39,338 bases of DNA from a virus. The stretch spans positions 1 through 39,338 of IMG/VR virus record IMGVR_UViG_3300018876_000038. The stretch is one strand, 5' to 3'. Positions 1 through 6,803 of this stretch are shown here, in pieces (positions within the stretch are counted from its first letter, which is position 1; each line of letters begins with the position of its first letter). Under the pieces are notes generated by a model. The model made no database searches. It was not told where the DNA came from and saw only the letters and a program-made list of their open reading frames with translations. The position numbers were made by a program, and so were the translations under genes.

Positions 1-1
1 A

Positions 2-328
2 CTTCAAGATTGGTTTCAAGAATATGGTAGAAGAGGTGGAGTACCGTTATTTAACAAAAAGGAAATGGACGGCATTTTTGCATCTATTGCTAAAAAGACA
101 CCTGCTCCTTTTGATTTTATAATTTACAGAACTTCAAAAATAGAGCAAGATGGCGTTAATTCATATACAACAGAGAAAGGAGCATATTTAGATTGGGCTC
201 AAGGTGTTGAAAGAGCTTATTTAATTCCTAAAGGAACTCCAATCATTTTTGCCGATGCCGATGCCGATGATAATGAAATTATTTGGATGCCTACTAAATC
301 AGATTTAACTAAATATAAAATATCGTGA
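2..328 (+). CDS. 5'-truncated protein, ADP-ribosyltransferase-like C-terminal region
   Basis: The reading frame is open from base 2, so the gene begins outside the window and only its last 108 codons are visible. The internal ATG at 65 is probably not the true start. The fragment has the order expected of R-S-E-type mono-ADP-ribosyltransferases: a strand ending Y-R (fragment residues 42-43), a SYTT stretch (54-57) in place of the STS motif, a LIPKGTPI strand (74-81), then a D-N-E (90-92) followed by a hydrophobic strand and a final YKI. T4 encodes such enzymes (Alt, ModA, ModB) to modify host RNA polymerase and other host proteins, and Alt is carried in the capsid. The match is by motif order only, the N-terminal half is missing, and S54 would need to align with the catalytic serine. 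It could instead be a structural protein of unknown fold. The stop overlaps the next start (GTGA). Confidence 0.55.
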   Translation, partial: LQDWFQEYGRRGGVPLFNKKEMDGIFASIAKKTPAPFDFIIYRTSKIEQDGVNSYTTEKGAYLDWAQGVERAYLIPKGTPIIFADADADDNEIIWMPTKSDLTKYKIS

Positions 329-864
329 AATTTATAAAGACATTTGAAGACTGGAAAGGAGTTTCGCCTGAATTAAAAGCGCATATCGATGAGGATTTGG
401 ATTTAACAAATTCTCTGTTTAGATTGGGTAGCGATGCCTACTGCAAATTATTCGAGGAGGTTAAACAATATTGGGATGAGGGTAATATTATTCTTAAAGG
501 ACCTTCTGGTTGGATGGCTAAAAATCTTGAAGTTGGCAAAGATGCTGTTTATAAAGAACGTGGAGGAAATCAAATCAAAGTTAAACTCGACAGTCCTAAA
601 AGAGGAGGTAAGGCTAAATTTATAGTTTATCGTAATAGTGGAAGAACTGATAAAGAGGGTAATATTGTTGCTAAGAAAATTGAATGGGGAGACCCTTCAA
701 CTACAGTAAAGAACGACGATCCTGGACGTGCTGCTAATTTTTGGGCTCGACATGGCTGTGATAAAGCAGCTAAAATGGATCCAATGAAGGCAGGATTTTG
801 GGCATGCTATGGACCAACTCTTTTCTCAAAACAATTAGGAATTAAAAGTGATCAGCCATGGTAA
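325..864 (+). CDS. DUF5872-like phage protein with capsid-targeting-like N-terminus
   Basis: This 179-residue protein starts at a GTG that overlaps the preceding stop. The choice is supported by the N-terminus MKFIKTFEDW, which matches the starts of two nearby genes (1205 and 1418). The C-terminal part has a GDP (about 133-135) followed by a block of the form R-x-x-N-F-W-A-R-H-G-C-D and, further on, GFWACYGP. This resembles the GDP...RRxxFRARHxC...YWSC pattern I associate with DUF5872-type proteins of large phages and viruses. The middle is rich in Lys and Gly. The biochemical role is unknown. If the N-terminus is a T4-type capsid-targeting peptide, the protein would enter the prohead and could be cut by the prohead protease at an I-x-E site (I21-D22-E23). 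The family assignment is from memory of the motif and is moderately uncertain. Confidence 0.7.
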   Translation: MKFIKTFEDWKGVSPELKAHIDEDLDLTNSLFRLGSDAYCKLFEEVKQYWDEGNIILKGPSGWMAKNLEVGKDAVYKERGGNQIKVKLDSPKRGGKAKFIVYRNSGRTDKEGNIVAKKIEWGDPSTTVKNDDPGRAANFWARHGCDKAAKMDPMKAGFWACYGPTLFSKQLGIKSDQPW

Positions 865-1208
865 ATCCGGATTGTAAATGTAAAGAATGTAAATGTGGAA
901 AAGAGTCAATGGAGGAAATGATCCGTAAAATTGACGATAACACAAAACCGTTTGTTGAAACTATTATATCTGATAATGAAGTTATCAGAGAGTTTACTAC
1001 AGGTTATCCTGATCATTTATATAAATGGCATGCAGATCCAGAAGACAGATTAGTTGAAGTATTAGAAGATTCTGATTGGAGATTTCAATATGATAATGAA
1101 TTACCAATTCCAATGATTGTGGGTGTCGATATTAAAATTCCTAAAGGAGTAATACACAGAATCATACCCGGTAAATCAGATCTTAAAATTAAAATATATA
1201 CTTCATGA
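858..1208 (+). CDS. Small cupin-like protein with N-terminal CxCxxCxC cluster
   Basis: This is a 116-residue protein overlapping the upstream gene by 7 bases. Residues 6-13 form a CxCxxCxC cluster, which looks like a metal-binding or metallothionein-like tail. The rest, with YKWHADPEDR, a D-N-E-L-P turn, IPKGVIHRIIPGK and a final KIKI strand, resembles a family of about 90-residue single-domain cupin-fold proteins common in marine T4-like phages. In cupins the IPKGxxHR segment is the second motif and its His usually contributes to the metal site. No substrate can be inferred. It lies between two genes with capsid-targeting-like N-termini but lacks that motif itself. The gene is confidently real from the overlap pattern and codon use; the cupin fold is a moderate inference. 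Confidence 0.65.
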   Translation: MVNPDCKCKECKCGKESMEEMIRKIDDNTKPFVETIISDNEVIREFTTGYPDHLYKWHADPEDRLVEVLEDSDWRFQYDNELPIPMIVGVDIKIPKGVIHRIIPGKSDLKIKIYTS

Positions 1209-1360
1209 AGCACGTAAAACTATTTGAAGAATTTACAGTAAACCTGGTGAAATGTGATAACTGCGATTGGGAATGGAAGCTAGAGGATGGTGGTGACGAT
1301 TTGTACATCTGTCATGAGTGCGGTCATGATAATACACCAACACTGAATAAAGAGCAATAA
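1205..1360 (+). CDS. 51-residue zinc-ribbon protein
   Basis: A short gene starting in an ATGA overlap with the preceding stop and ending at TAA 1358-1360. The translation begins MKHVKLFEEF and continues with two CxxC knuckles, CDNC and CHEC, separated by about 17 residues including the turn DGGDD, then GHDNTP. This is a small rubredoxin/zinc-ribbon type module. Very similar short CxxC...DGGxD...CxxCGH proteins occur in many large phages. The first ten residues match the N-termini of the genes at 325 and 1418, so it may be a capsid-associated protein, although it lacks an obvious prohead-protease site (no [I/L]xE nearby). Its function, whether nucleic-acid or protein binding, is unknown. Confidence 0.75.
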   Translation: MKHVKLFEEFTVNLVKCDNCDWEWKLEDGGDDLYICHECGHDNTPTLNKEQ

Positions 1361-1378
1361 AATACATTTTAATTTAAA

Positions 1379-1388
1379 GATATATAAT
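1379..1388 (+). promoter_or_regulatory. Candidate phage late promoter (GATATATAAT)
   Basis: The AT-rich 57-base gap before the 1418 gene holds GATATATAAT, 29 bases upstream of the ATG. The same element recurs before many gene groups in the window and resembles the T4 late promoter TATAAATA. No separate -35 element is visible. Assigned by recurrence only. Confidence 0.4.
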
Positions 1389-1417
1389 TAAAATATAATA
1401 AAATAATACATAAAATT

Positions 1418-1891
1418 ATGGCTAAATTAAAATCATTCGAACAATACATTTCAGAAATGGACAGATCTGAAGAGATTGAAGATACTGTTGTAAAAACAGG
1501 AGAACCAGAAGAAAAAGATATCGAAGAGGTAGAAGACGATGCTGAAGAGGTTCAAGCTAACGAATCTGAAGAATCAGAAAATAAGGAAGAATCTTCTGAA
1601 GAAGAGATGGTTCCAGTTTCTGAAATGCTAGAAAATTGCTATGCAAACGTTAAAGAAGAGGCTTCTGTTTGGGAATCTGATGCGCATGACGATCATACAA
1701 TCGAAACATACATGATTGAAAATGCTGCACTAGTCGCTACACTTGCTGCAAACACTCTTAAAGAAATGAAGAACGAAAGTTCTAATGAAGCTTATGAGGC
1801 TTGTTTAAACCAAATGGTTGAAGCTTATACAAAAAAGATGAGCGAAATGAAGGAATCTTCAAATAATCCAGGTGCTGAATTAGAAGATTAA
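1418..1891 (+). CDS. Very acidic protein, candidate packaged or prohead-core protein
   Basis: A 157-residue protein. The N-terminus MAKLKSFEQYISE closely parallels the T4 internal-protein targeting peptide (MKTYQEFIAE), and I11-S12-E13 followed by M14 fits the T4 gp21 prohead-protease rule of cutting after [I/L]-x-E. Residues about 14-65 are extremely rich in Glu and Asp and probably disordered. Residues about 66-150 look helical, with regular hydrophobic spacing and several Met. In T4-like phages such acidic helical proteins act as internal or scaffold-core components. It has its own candidate promoter upstream and a strong terminator hairpin starting 18 bases after the stop, so it may end a transcription unit. 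The stop is the tandem TAATAA. The exact role is unproven. Confidence 0.75.
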   Translation: MAKLKSFEQYISEMDRSEEIEDTVVKTGEPEEKDIEEVEDDAEEVQANESEESENKEESSEEEMVPVSEMLENCYANVKEEASVWESDAHDDHTIETYMIENAALVATLAANTLKEMKNESSNEAYEACLNQMVEAYTKKMSEMKESSNNPGAELED

Positions 1892-1908
1892 TAAAAACTA
1901 AACTTTTT

Positions 1909-1948
1909 AAAAAGTCTATATATAATATAACATATATAGACTTTTTTT
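1909..1948 (+). terminator. Rho-independent-type terminator with 15-bp stem
   Basis: Bases 1909-1923 and 1932-1946 are perfect reverse complements, with an 8-base loop (AATATAAC). The right arm runs into seven T (1942-1948). The stem is AT-rich apart from a central GTC/GAC. The T tract directly abuts the ATG of the dCMP deaminase gene at 1949, and the left arm plus loop contain the ATATATAA promoter-like element, so termination and initiation signals overlap here. Confidence 0.7.
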
Positions 1949-2464
1949 ATGCCTAGAATCCCGATAGAAATAACATACATGCAAGTTGCTTACCAATTTG
2001 CGAAACTAAGTTATGCTAACCGAAGAAAGGTTGGTTGTATAATTGTAAAAGATAACCAAGTAATATCTTTTGGTTATAACGGAATGCCACACGGATTTGA
2101 TAATAAATGTGAAGAGGACGACATTAAATATTATGAAAATCCAGATATTGCGCTAGAGTTAATCGAAGATCACGGATACGATTGTGAAAACGGATGCTGT
2201 ACTAAAAAGAATGCGATCACAAAACGAGAAGTCCTACATGCTGAATCAAATGCAATTATGAAAGTTGCCAAATCAACAATGAGTTGTGAAGGAGCTACAT
2301 TATATACTACAACCTGCCCTTGTTTTGATTGCGCAAAATTAATTATACAAGCAGGTATTTCAAAAGTATATTACACAGAAGATTATAGAGATATGGGAGG
2401 CGTTGAATTATTACAGCGTGCCGATATTATTGTTGAACAAGTAAACGCATGGAATGAGCATTAA
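1949..2464 (+). CDS. dCMP deaminase (zinc-dependent)
   Basis: A 171-residue member of the cytidine/deoxycytidylate deaminase family. It converts dCMP to dUMP in the cytoplasm and so feeds dTMP synthesis during phage DNA replication. Visible hallmarks are KVGCIIV (28-33), FGYNGMPHG (41-49), the HAE motif (97-99, with zinc-ligand His97 and catalytic Glu99) and CPCFDC (123-128, with zinc ligands Cys125 and Cys128). Between the GYNG and HAE motifs is an insert of the kind seen in T4 Cd. It carries C54, C79, C83 and C84, which could form a second structural zinc site. The length is close to T4 Cd. The ATG at 1949 directly follows a T tract with no ribosome-binding site; an ATG ten codons later is a possible alternative. 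It overlaps the next gene by 11 bases. Confidence 0.93.
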   Translation: MPRIPIEITYMQVAYQFAKLSYANRRKVGCIIVKDNQVISFGYNGMPHGFDNKCEEDDIKYYENPDIALELIEDHGYDCENGCCTKKNAITKREVLHAESNAIMKVAKSTMSCEGATLYTTTCPCFDCAKLIIQAGISKVYYTEDYRDMGGVELLQRADIIVEQVNAWNEH

Positions 2465-2645
2465 TAAAATTTATTTACCAGAAGTCAAGGTACTAAAGAA
2501 ATATTTAAAAGAAAATGGAAGTGAAAGATTCTATTATACCTATATTAGAAAGAGAGAAGCTTTTATTGGGGATTCAAATAGTGTTAATTTTGTAGATCAA
2601 TTTTGCAAAACATACTTTAAAGATGATAACCAGAAAGCTATTTAA
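2454..2645 (+). CDS. Small hypothetical protein
   Basis: A 63-residue reading frame whose ATG lies inside the last codons of the dCMP deaminase gene, an overlap style typical of this window. The product is rich in Lys, Tyr and Phe, with a predicted helical N-terminal half (residues 8-20) and an aromatic YYTYIRKREAF stretch in the middle. I recognise no family. Support is the tight coupling to the upstream gene and the lack of any better frame in 2465-2640. It could be translated together with the deaminase. Confidence 0.5.
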   Translation: MSINKIYLPEVKVLKKYLKENGSERFYYTYIRKREAFIGDSNSVNFVDQFCKTYFKDDNQKAI

Positions 2646-2700
2646 CGCACTTAGGAAACATTTTAAAAAAAATGAATATAACTATAAAAATAAAGATATA

Positions 2701-3240
2701 ATGTCAGAAACTAAAGAACAGTTAAAGCAGTTTCAATGGAAGAAGGGCGATAATTTTGGAGAAATCGTTACTGTAGAATCAGAAGATAAAGATTTTTATT
2801 ACTTTAAAAATGGTAGTAGAATTTTTAAAAATGTGTTGTCTGAATTTATGGAACCTATTGTTGATGGTGTCGTTCCCCTACCGGGTGCTGATAAACTAGG
2901 AGGTGTTAGTAAAAATATAAACACTCCTAAATCAAATCCTATCAAAGAAACTACAAATCAAATTGTAGAAGAAAACCAAGAAACTAATCCACCGAGTGCA
3001 ATTGAACAATTGGTTGAAAGGCTTTCTAAAAAGAACATCGAGAAATTCGAAACATCGTTAAATTTAAATATACCAACAAAGGATATTTATACAATGTTAA
3101 TTGAAAACTCAGAAGAGGATCCAAAGGAATTAATTGATACTATTGCAAAAGTTGCAGTGTCGAAAATTGAGATAAATAAACTACAAGAATATTTAACAGA
3201 AGAAATTACTAATTTCATAAACAATTATTACAATGAGTAA
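2701..3240 (+). CDS. Hypothetical protein, beta-rich N-terminus and helical C-terminus
   Basis: A 179-residue protein when started at the ATG at 2701. An upstream in-frame ATG at 2623 would add 26 mostly basic residues and overlap the previous gene by 23 bases. I prefer 2701 because 2646-2700 is A/T-rich like the true leaders here, and MSETKEQL is a typical start. Residues about 10-55 (WKKGDNFGEIVTVE, then FYYFKNGSRIF) look like a small SH3-like barrel. A Pro/Asn-rich linker follows, and then a helical region with ENSEEDPKELIDTI. No family recognised. It lies in a run of small overlapping genes between dCMP deaminase and the first tail gene. Confidence 0.65.
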   Translation: MSETKEQLKQFQWKKGDNFGEIVTVESEDKDFYYFKNGSRIFKNVLSEFMEPIVDGVVPLPGADKLGGVSKNINTPKSNPIKETTNQIVEENQETNPPSAIEQLVERLSKKNIEKFETSLNLNIPTKDIYTMLIENSEEDPKELIDTIAKVAVSKIEINKLQEYLTEEITNFINNYYNE

Positions 3241-3625
3241 AGGAAGCACAATGTCAAGAAGACAAAGAAGAGGACAGTTCAGAGCAGCTGGGTATTTAAA
3301 AATTAAAAACATGTTTGGCAGATTTTCAGAACAAGGAAGAGCTTGGTATGATAAAATGGCAGCTGACGGAAAGGCAGCACATGAAGCGCATGTTAATAGA
3401 GTTAATGATGAACGAGAAAACCAATTGCAGACGATTCTTAATGGTTTAATCGAAACTTGGGGTTCTATGGGATATAATAAAGAAGAAATTTCAAAGTTAG
3501 AAGAAGCATTTGCATTGGATTCAATCAAGGATAAAAATACTTATAGGGAAGATAAAAAAGAGGCTAGAAGATTAAGAAAAGAGGCTCAATCATCTCTAAA
3601 AGCAAGATTAAATGCAAACAATTAA
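3233..3625 (+). CDS. Hypothetical basic helical protein
   Basis: A 130-residue protein overlapping the preceding stop by 8 bases. A second in-frame ATG at 3251 (MSRRQRRGQF) is a plausible alternative start. The N-terminus is strongly basic (SRRQRRGQFRAAGYLKIKN). The middle is helical and rich in Ala, Glu and Lys, and the C-terminus is again basic (KKEARRLRKEAQSS). Such composition suits a nucleic-acid-binding or small structural protein, but no family is recognised and no catalytic motif is visible. The next gene begins within its final codons. Confidence 0.65.
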   Translation: MSKGSTMSRRQRRGQFRAAGYLKIKNMFGRFSEQGRAWYDKMAADGKAAHEAHVNRVNDERENQLQTILNGLIETWGSMGYNKEEISKLEEAFALDSIKDKNTYREDKKEARRLRKEAQSSLKARLNANN

Positions 3626-3920
3626 AATAACACTAGCTGATAACGGTGTAATTAAAACAGTAATTGATGATAACATTAATGCTGCTGGAGAATCGTTTGA
3701 AGCAACAAATGTACATGAATTTGATACTGTTGAAGACAAAATTAAATTCATTGAAGAATTATGTATGGATATTGGTTTATCCTTTGGTAATTCTAAAAGT
3801 AAAGAGCAGATTAAGGTCATCACAGACTGGGGTCAACATTATAAGCCGACACCTAAAGAGGCTCTAGAAAAAATACGCAACCTTCAAGTTCAATTAGAAA
3901 ATCTGAAGACTGCAATATAA
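3612..3920 (+). CDS. Hypothetical protein
   Basis: A 102-residue protein with a 14-base overlap with the upstream gene. The N-terminal half appears beta-rich (TIKITLADNGVIKTVIDD), followed by an alpha segment containing DKIKFIEELCMDIG. The C-terminus ends in a probable short coiled coil (EALEKIRNLQVQLENL). No family recognised. The neighbouring overlaps suggest co-translation with the 3233 and 3926 genes. Confidence 0.62.
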   Translation: MQTIKITLADNGVIKTVIDDNINAAGESFEATNVHEFDTVEDKIKFIEELCMDIGLSFGNSKSKEQIKVITDWGQHYKPTPKEALEKIRNLQVQLENLKTAI

Positions 3921-3925
3921 GATAA

Positions 3926-4327
3926 ATGATTAATCAAACAATAGAATGCGTATGGTGTTCTTCAAAAAGAGAGTTTAATAAATTTGTTAGAGACGTTGAT
4001 CGAAAATCAACAAAGATCGTAGATCACGTCTCTATCAAAAATAAGCTCATGAAGTCAGACCCGTACTCAGAAGACCCTAGTGATTCTGTTGTTGGACTTT
4101 CAATAATATCCGATATTAACAGGTTTTTTACTCAAAAAAACCACACAAAATTAATTTATTTATTTAAGAACTTAGACACTAATACTGTTTCTAATTTTAT
4201 CTCTTTTATTTCGGATATTAGTGATCATCATGTCGAAATTTCATTAGTAATTATTGATAGAGAAGATTACCCACAGTCTGGAGTCCTATCTCAATTCGAG
4301 AATGTTAAGTTTATAAAAAATGATTAG
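3926..4327 (+). CDS. Hypothetical alpha/beta protein
   Basis: A 133-residue protein following the previous stop by 5 bases and ending in TAG, overlapping the next start by 8 bases. It contains two hydrophobic strand-like segments, KLIYLFKNLD and VEISLVIIDRED, separated by a helix. The pattern recalls the core of P-loop NTPase-like folds, but no Walker A motif is visible, so no ATPase is claimed. The N-terminal CVWCSS has a CxxC pair. Function unknown. Confidence 0.6.
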   Translation: MINQTIECVWCSSKREFNKFVRDVDRKSTKIVDHVSIKNKLMKSDPYSEDPSDSVVGLSIISDINRFFTQKNHTKLIYLFKNLDTNTVSNFISFISDISDHHVEISLVIIDREDYPQSGVLSQFENVKFIKND

Positions 4328-4907
4328 ACATAAATTATTTTCTAAAGGAGAGTATATACATGCTCTAATTACAAATTCTAAATTTCCAAATGTTTTAATT
4401 CCGGTAAGATGCATAATTCATGATGTTGAGTTTAACGACAAAATGCCAAGGTACCAAATTAGAATAATTAGAATTTATGATGACGTAGATTTTCTAAAAA
4501 GATATATGTTTGGTATGAAATACGACAAGTCTTTTAGTGGTGGATATACTAAATTTAATTTATCTAGAAAGAGATTTAAAACTAGAAAAGAACTTGAAGA
4601 TCATATTAATTCTAATTGGGAATCTTATTTAATTGTGGTTGATTCGGTAATGTGTTCTAAGACACATACTGAAATAATTGAGTTATATACAAATATACAA
4701 GATTTTTTAATAGAGAGAAAGTTTAAAGAATTATTTGAGCTTTCTAATAGATCTACATATTCTTCTGGAAAATACTTCTATAAAAGTAGGGGTATTTTTG
4801 AAGCACACCTTAAGAAATTTTTAGGTGAAAGGTTAGATCCGGATCCAGAATACTTCAATAAATTATTATTTAAACCTAAATCCAGAGAGCTTGATGATTT
4901 AGAATAG
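4320..4907 (+). CDS. Hypothetical protein
   Basis: A 195-residue protein starting inside the last codons of the previous gene and ending in TAG. Residues 1-60 appear beta-rich, with a possible small barrel (HALITNSKFPNVLIPVRC, then YQIRIIRIYDD). The middle has FKTRKELEDHIN, and the C-terminal third is helical with many Lys, Phe and Tyr, ending RELDDLE. I see no catalytic or metal motif and recognise no family. It is the last gene before the first clear tail gene, from which it is separated by a gap with a promoter-like element. Confidence 0.6.
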   Translation: MIRHKLFSKGEYIHALITNSKFPNVLIPVRCIIHDVEFNDKMPRYQIRIIRIYDDVDFLKRYMFGMKYDKSFSGGYTKFNLSRKRFKTRKELEDHINSNWESYLIVVDSVMCSKTHTEIIELYTNIQDFLIERKFKELFELSNRSTYSSGKYFYKSRGIFEAHLKKFLGERLDPDPEYFNKLLFKPKSRELDDLE

Positions 4908-4920
4908 TCAAGGTAATGTG

Positions 4921-4931
4921 GATATATATAA
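4921..4931 (+). promoter_or_regulatory. Candidate late promoter before the tail cluster (GATATATATAA)
   Basis: This element sits in the 48-base gap before the first tail gene, 24 bases upstream of its ATG. It belongs to the recurrent GATATATAA class. Bases 4921-4927 and 4939-4945 can also pair (GATATAT with ATATATC), so a weak hairpin is an alternative reading. Confidence 0.4.
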
Positions 4932-4955
4932 AAAATAAATATATCTACAGAATCT

Positions 4956-6803
4956 ATGGGATTTAAAAGTTTTTCAAACGATCTTGGTAAAGGGAGTATT
5001 AAAGCTGCTAAAGATGCACTTGGTATCGCAGGTGATCCTGAAGAAATTAGTGCAGAAGACGCTAAATTAAAAAAGCAGATTGATGAAACCTCAGGCGTTG
5101 ATTGGACATTAGTTGATCTTGAGAATCCAGACGGTGTAATTAATGAATTTGTTAAATCAAACATTAAAAACATTATAAAGGGAAGTGCTATTCAAAAATC
5201 TAATCTTGAATCGACAAGCACAAACTCTAGACCAATCCCATTTGCTGAACCTGCTGACGGCAAAAAATCATATTATGTAAAGGACGTAGATTCTATGAAG
5301 TATAAGAGTACTGCTGCAGGAGGTACCAACAAGAAAGGCCATAATAAAGATGGTACTACAAAAGGAGCTGAAATCAGTGAAGGTGCTAGACCATACTCGA
5401 TATTTAATAGATTTTCACTTGTCAATTATAGGGGTAATCAATTAACTGGAGTCTCTAAAGGATATGATTCTACTAGTGGACAATATCACAAGATTAATCA
5501 AGAAGAATTGGTTAATCCAAGTGCTTCCAAAATTATAGAAATAACAAGTAGAGATGGAGAAAATAGAGGGTACAAATATGACTACTCTGATTTTGCATTA
5601 GCTAGATACTATGGAAAAATAGCAAATAATCAGATGATTACTCTTAGAAGATTTGCATTCCCAGTAACTGATGATATTATAACTCCTAAAATTTTAGGCG
5701 ATGACGGAAAAATGATAGATAATAAGCATCCTGATATTGCTCGCGCTATAACTTTTTTGGGAGAGACTCCTGGAAATAAAATTGAAGACATATTAAAATT
5801 CACACATGGTTACAAATGGAAGAACGCTGAAGCTGATGTACAAACACTACAAAGTCAAAGAGGACAGAGTGGTGGTAAATTTGGAGCCCTTGTAAATGGT
5901 AGTACATTTTTATCAGCCGCTTCAAACGCATCTGCTGGAAAAGACGCCGTAGCATCTAATTCTGCTGAAAAAAATGCAGGGTATGATGCGTTTTCAAATA
6001 CATATCCAAACCATGTATTCGGACCTCTTAATGTTATTAAAGATACTCTTGTTAGAGAAAAAGGATTAACATTTGAACAAGAATTTACACTTAAATTTGA
6101 ATATGAATTAAGAAGTTTTGGTGGTGTTAACCCTAAAATTATGATGTTAGACCAAATGGCTAACATACTGGCTTTAACATTTAATACTGCACCTTTCTGG
6201 GGAGGAGCTGTTCGATATACTGGAGGTGGCGGAGCTGCCAGACCTTTAGGAGATCTTGCTAAGCTAAAAAGCGGTGATTATACTGGATTTTTAGGTTCTG
6301 TTATGAAAGACATGGGTGATATGTTTAAGAGTGTTGGTACTGGAATATCGAACTTAATGAAGGGTAAGGATTCAAAGCTTTTAAATAATCTTGTTGGTGG
6401 TTCATTAATGAAAATGTTTAATACACCCCAAGGAGGACAGGCAGCTAACGCCTTACTTACTGGTGATCCTACAGGTGCATGGCATGTAACTATTGGTAAT
6501 CCATTAAATCCAATAATGGTTGTTGGAAATCTAACATGTCAAAGTACAGATATACATTTTGAAGGAGGAACTGGGGTTCAAGACTTTCCTGAAAGAATGG
6601 TAGTTACTATTAAATTAAAACCAGGAAGGCCTAGAGATAGAGCTGAAATTGAATCAATGTTTAACGCTGGTAGAGGTAGATTTTATCTAACACCAAACGA
6701 TGGAGTTGATATTAATGAAACTTCAGATACAAGTGCATATGGTAACAAGGATCGTAAAGGTAATGCATATGTCGATAAATTTAGAAAATTAGCAACAGGA
6801 TAA
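4956..6803 (+). CDS. Tail-tube-like baseplate protein (gp48/gp54-type candidate)
   Basis: A 615-residue virion protein. The clearest signature is at residues about 508-590: a GAWHVTIGNPLNPI segment, a VVGNLTC strand, DFPERM, then KPGRPRDRAEIESMFNAGRGR. This pattern (hxxTIGNPxxPIxxxxNL...GRPRDxxxIExMFxxGxGR) is one I associate with tail-tube or tube-initiator proteins of large myophages, equivalent in role to T4 gp48/gp54 at the junction of baseplate and tube. It is about twice the length of those T4 proteins; the extra part includes a Gly/Ala/Ser-rich middle (about residues 300-345). It opens the baseplate gene cluster and overlaps the gp53-like gene by one base. Role inferred from motif and neighbours. 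Confidence 0.7.
   Translation: MGFKSFSNDLGKGSIKAAKDALGIAGDPEEISAEDAKLKKQIDETSGVDWTLVDLENPDGVINEFVKSNIKNIIKGSAIQKSNLESTSTNSRPIPFAEPADGKKSYYVKDVDSMKYKSTAAGGTNKKGHNKDGTTKGAEISEGARPYSIFNRFSLVNYRGNQLTGVSKGYDSTSGQYHKINQEELVNPSASKIIEITSRDGENRGYKYDYSDFALARYYGKIANNQMITLRRFAFPVTDDIITPKILGDDGKMIDNKHPDIARAITFLGETPGNKIEDILKFTHGYKWKNAEADVQTLQSQRGQSGGKFGALVNGSTFLSAASNASAGKDAVASNSAEKNAGYDAFSNTYPNHVFGPLNVIKDTLVREKGLTFEQEFTLKFEYELRSFGGVNPKIMMLDQMANILALTFNTAPFWGGAVRYTGGGGAARPLGDLAKLKSGDYTGFLGSVMKDMGDMFKSVGTGISNLMKGKDSKLLNNLVGGSLMKMFNTPQGGQAANALLTGDPTGAWHVTIGNPLNPIMVVGNLTCQSTDIHFEGGTGVQDFPERMVVTIKLKPGRPRDRAEIESMFNAGRGRFYLTPNDGVDINETSDTSAYGNKDRKGNAYVDKFRKLATG

Noticed and set aside
3926-4327. ATPase or clamp-loader subunit call
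   Set aside because: Hydrophobic strand order hints at a P-loop-like core, but there is no Walker A motif and the protein is too short.
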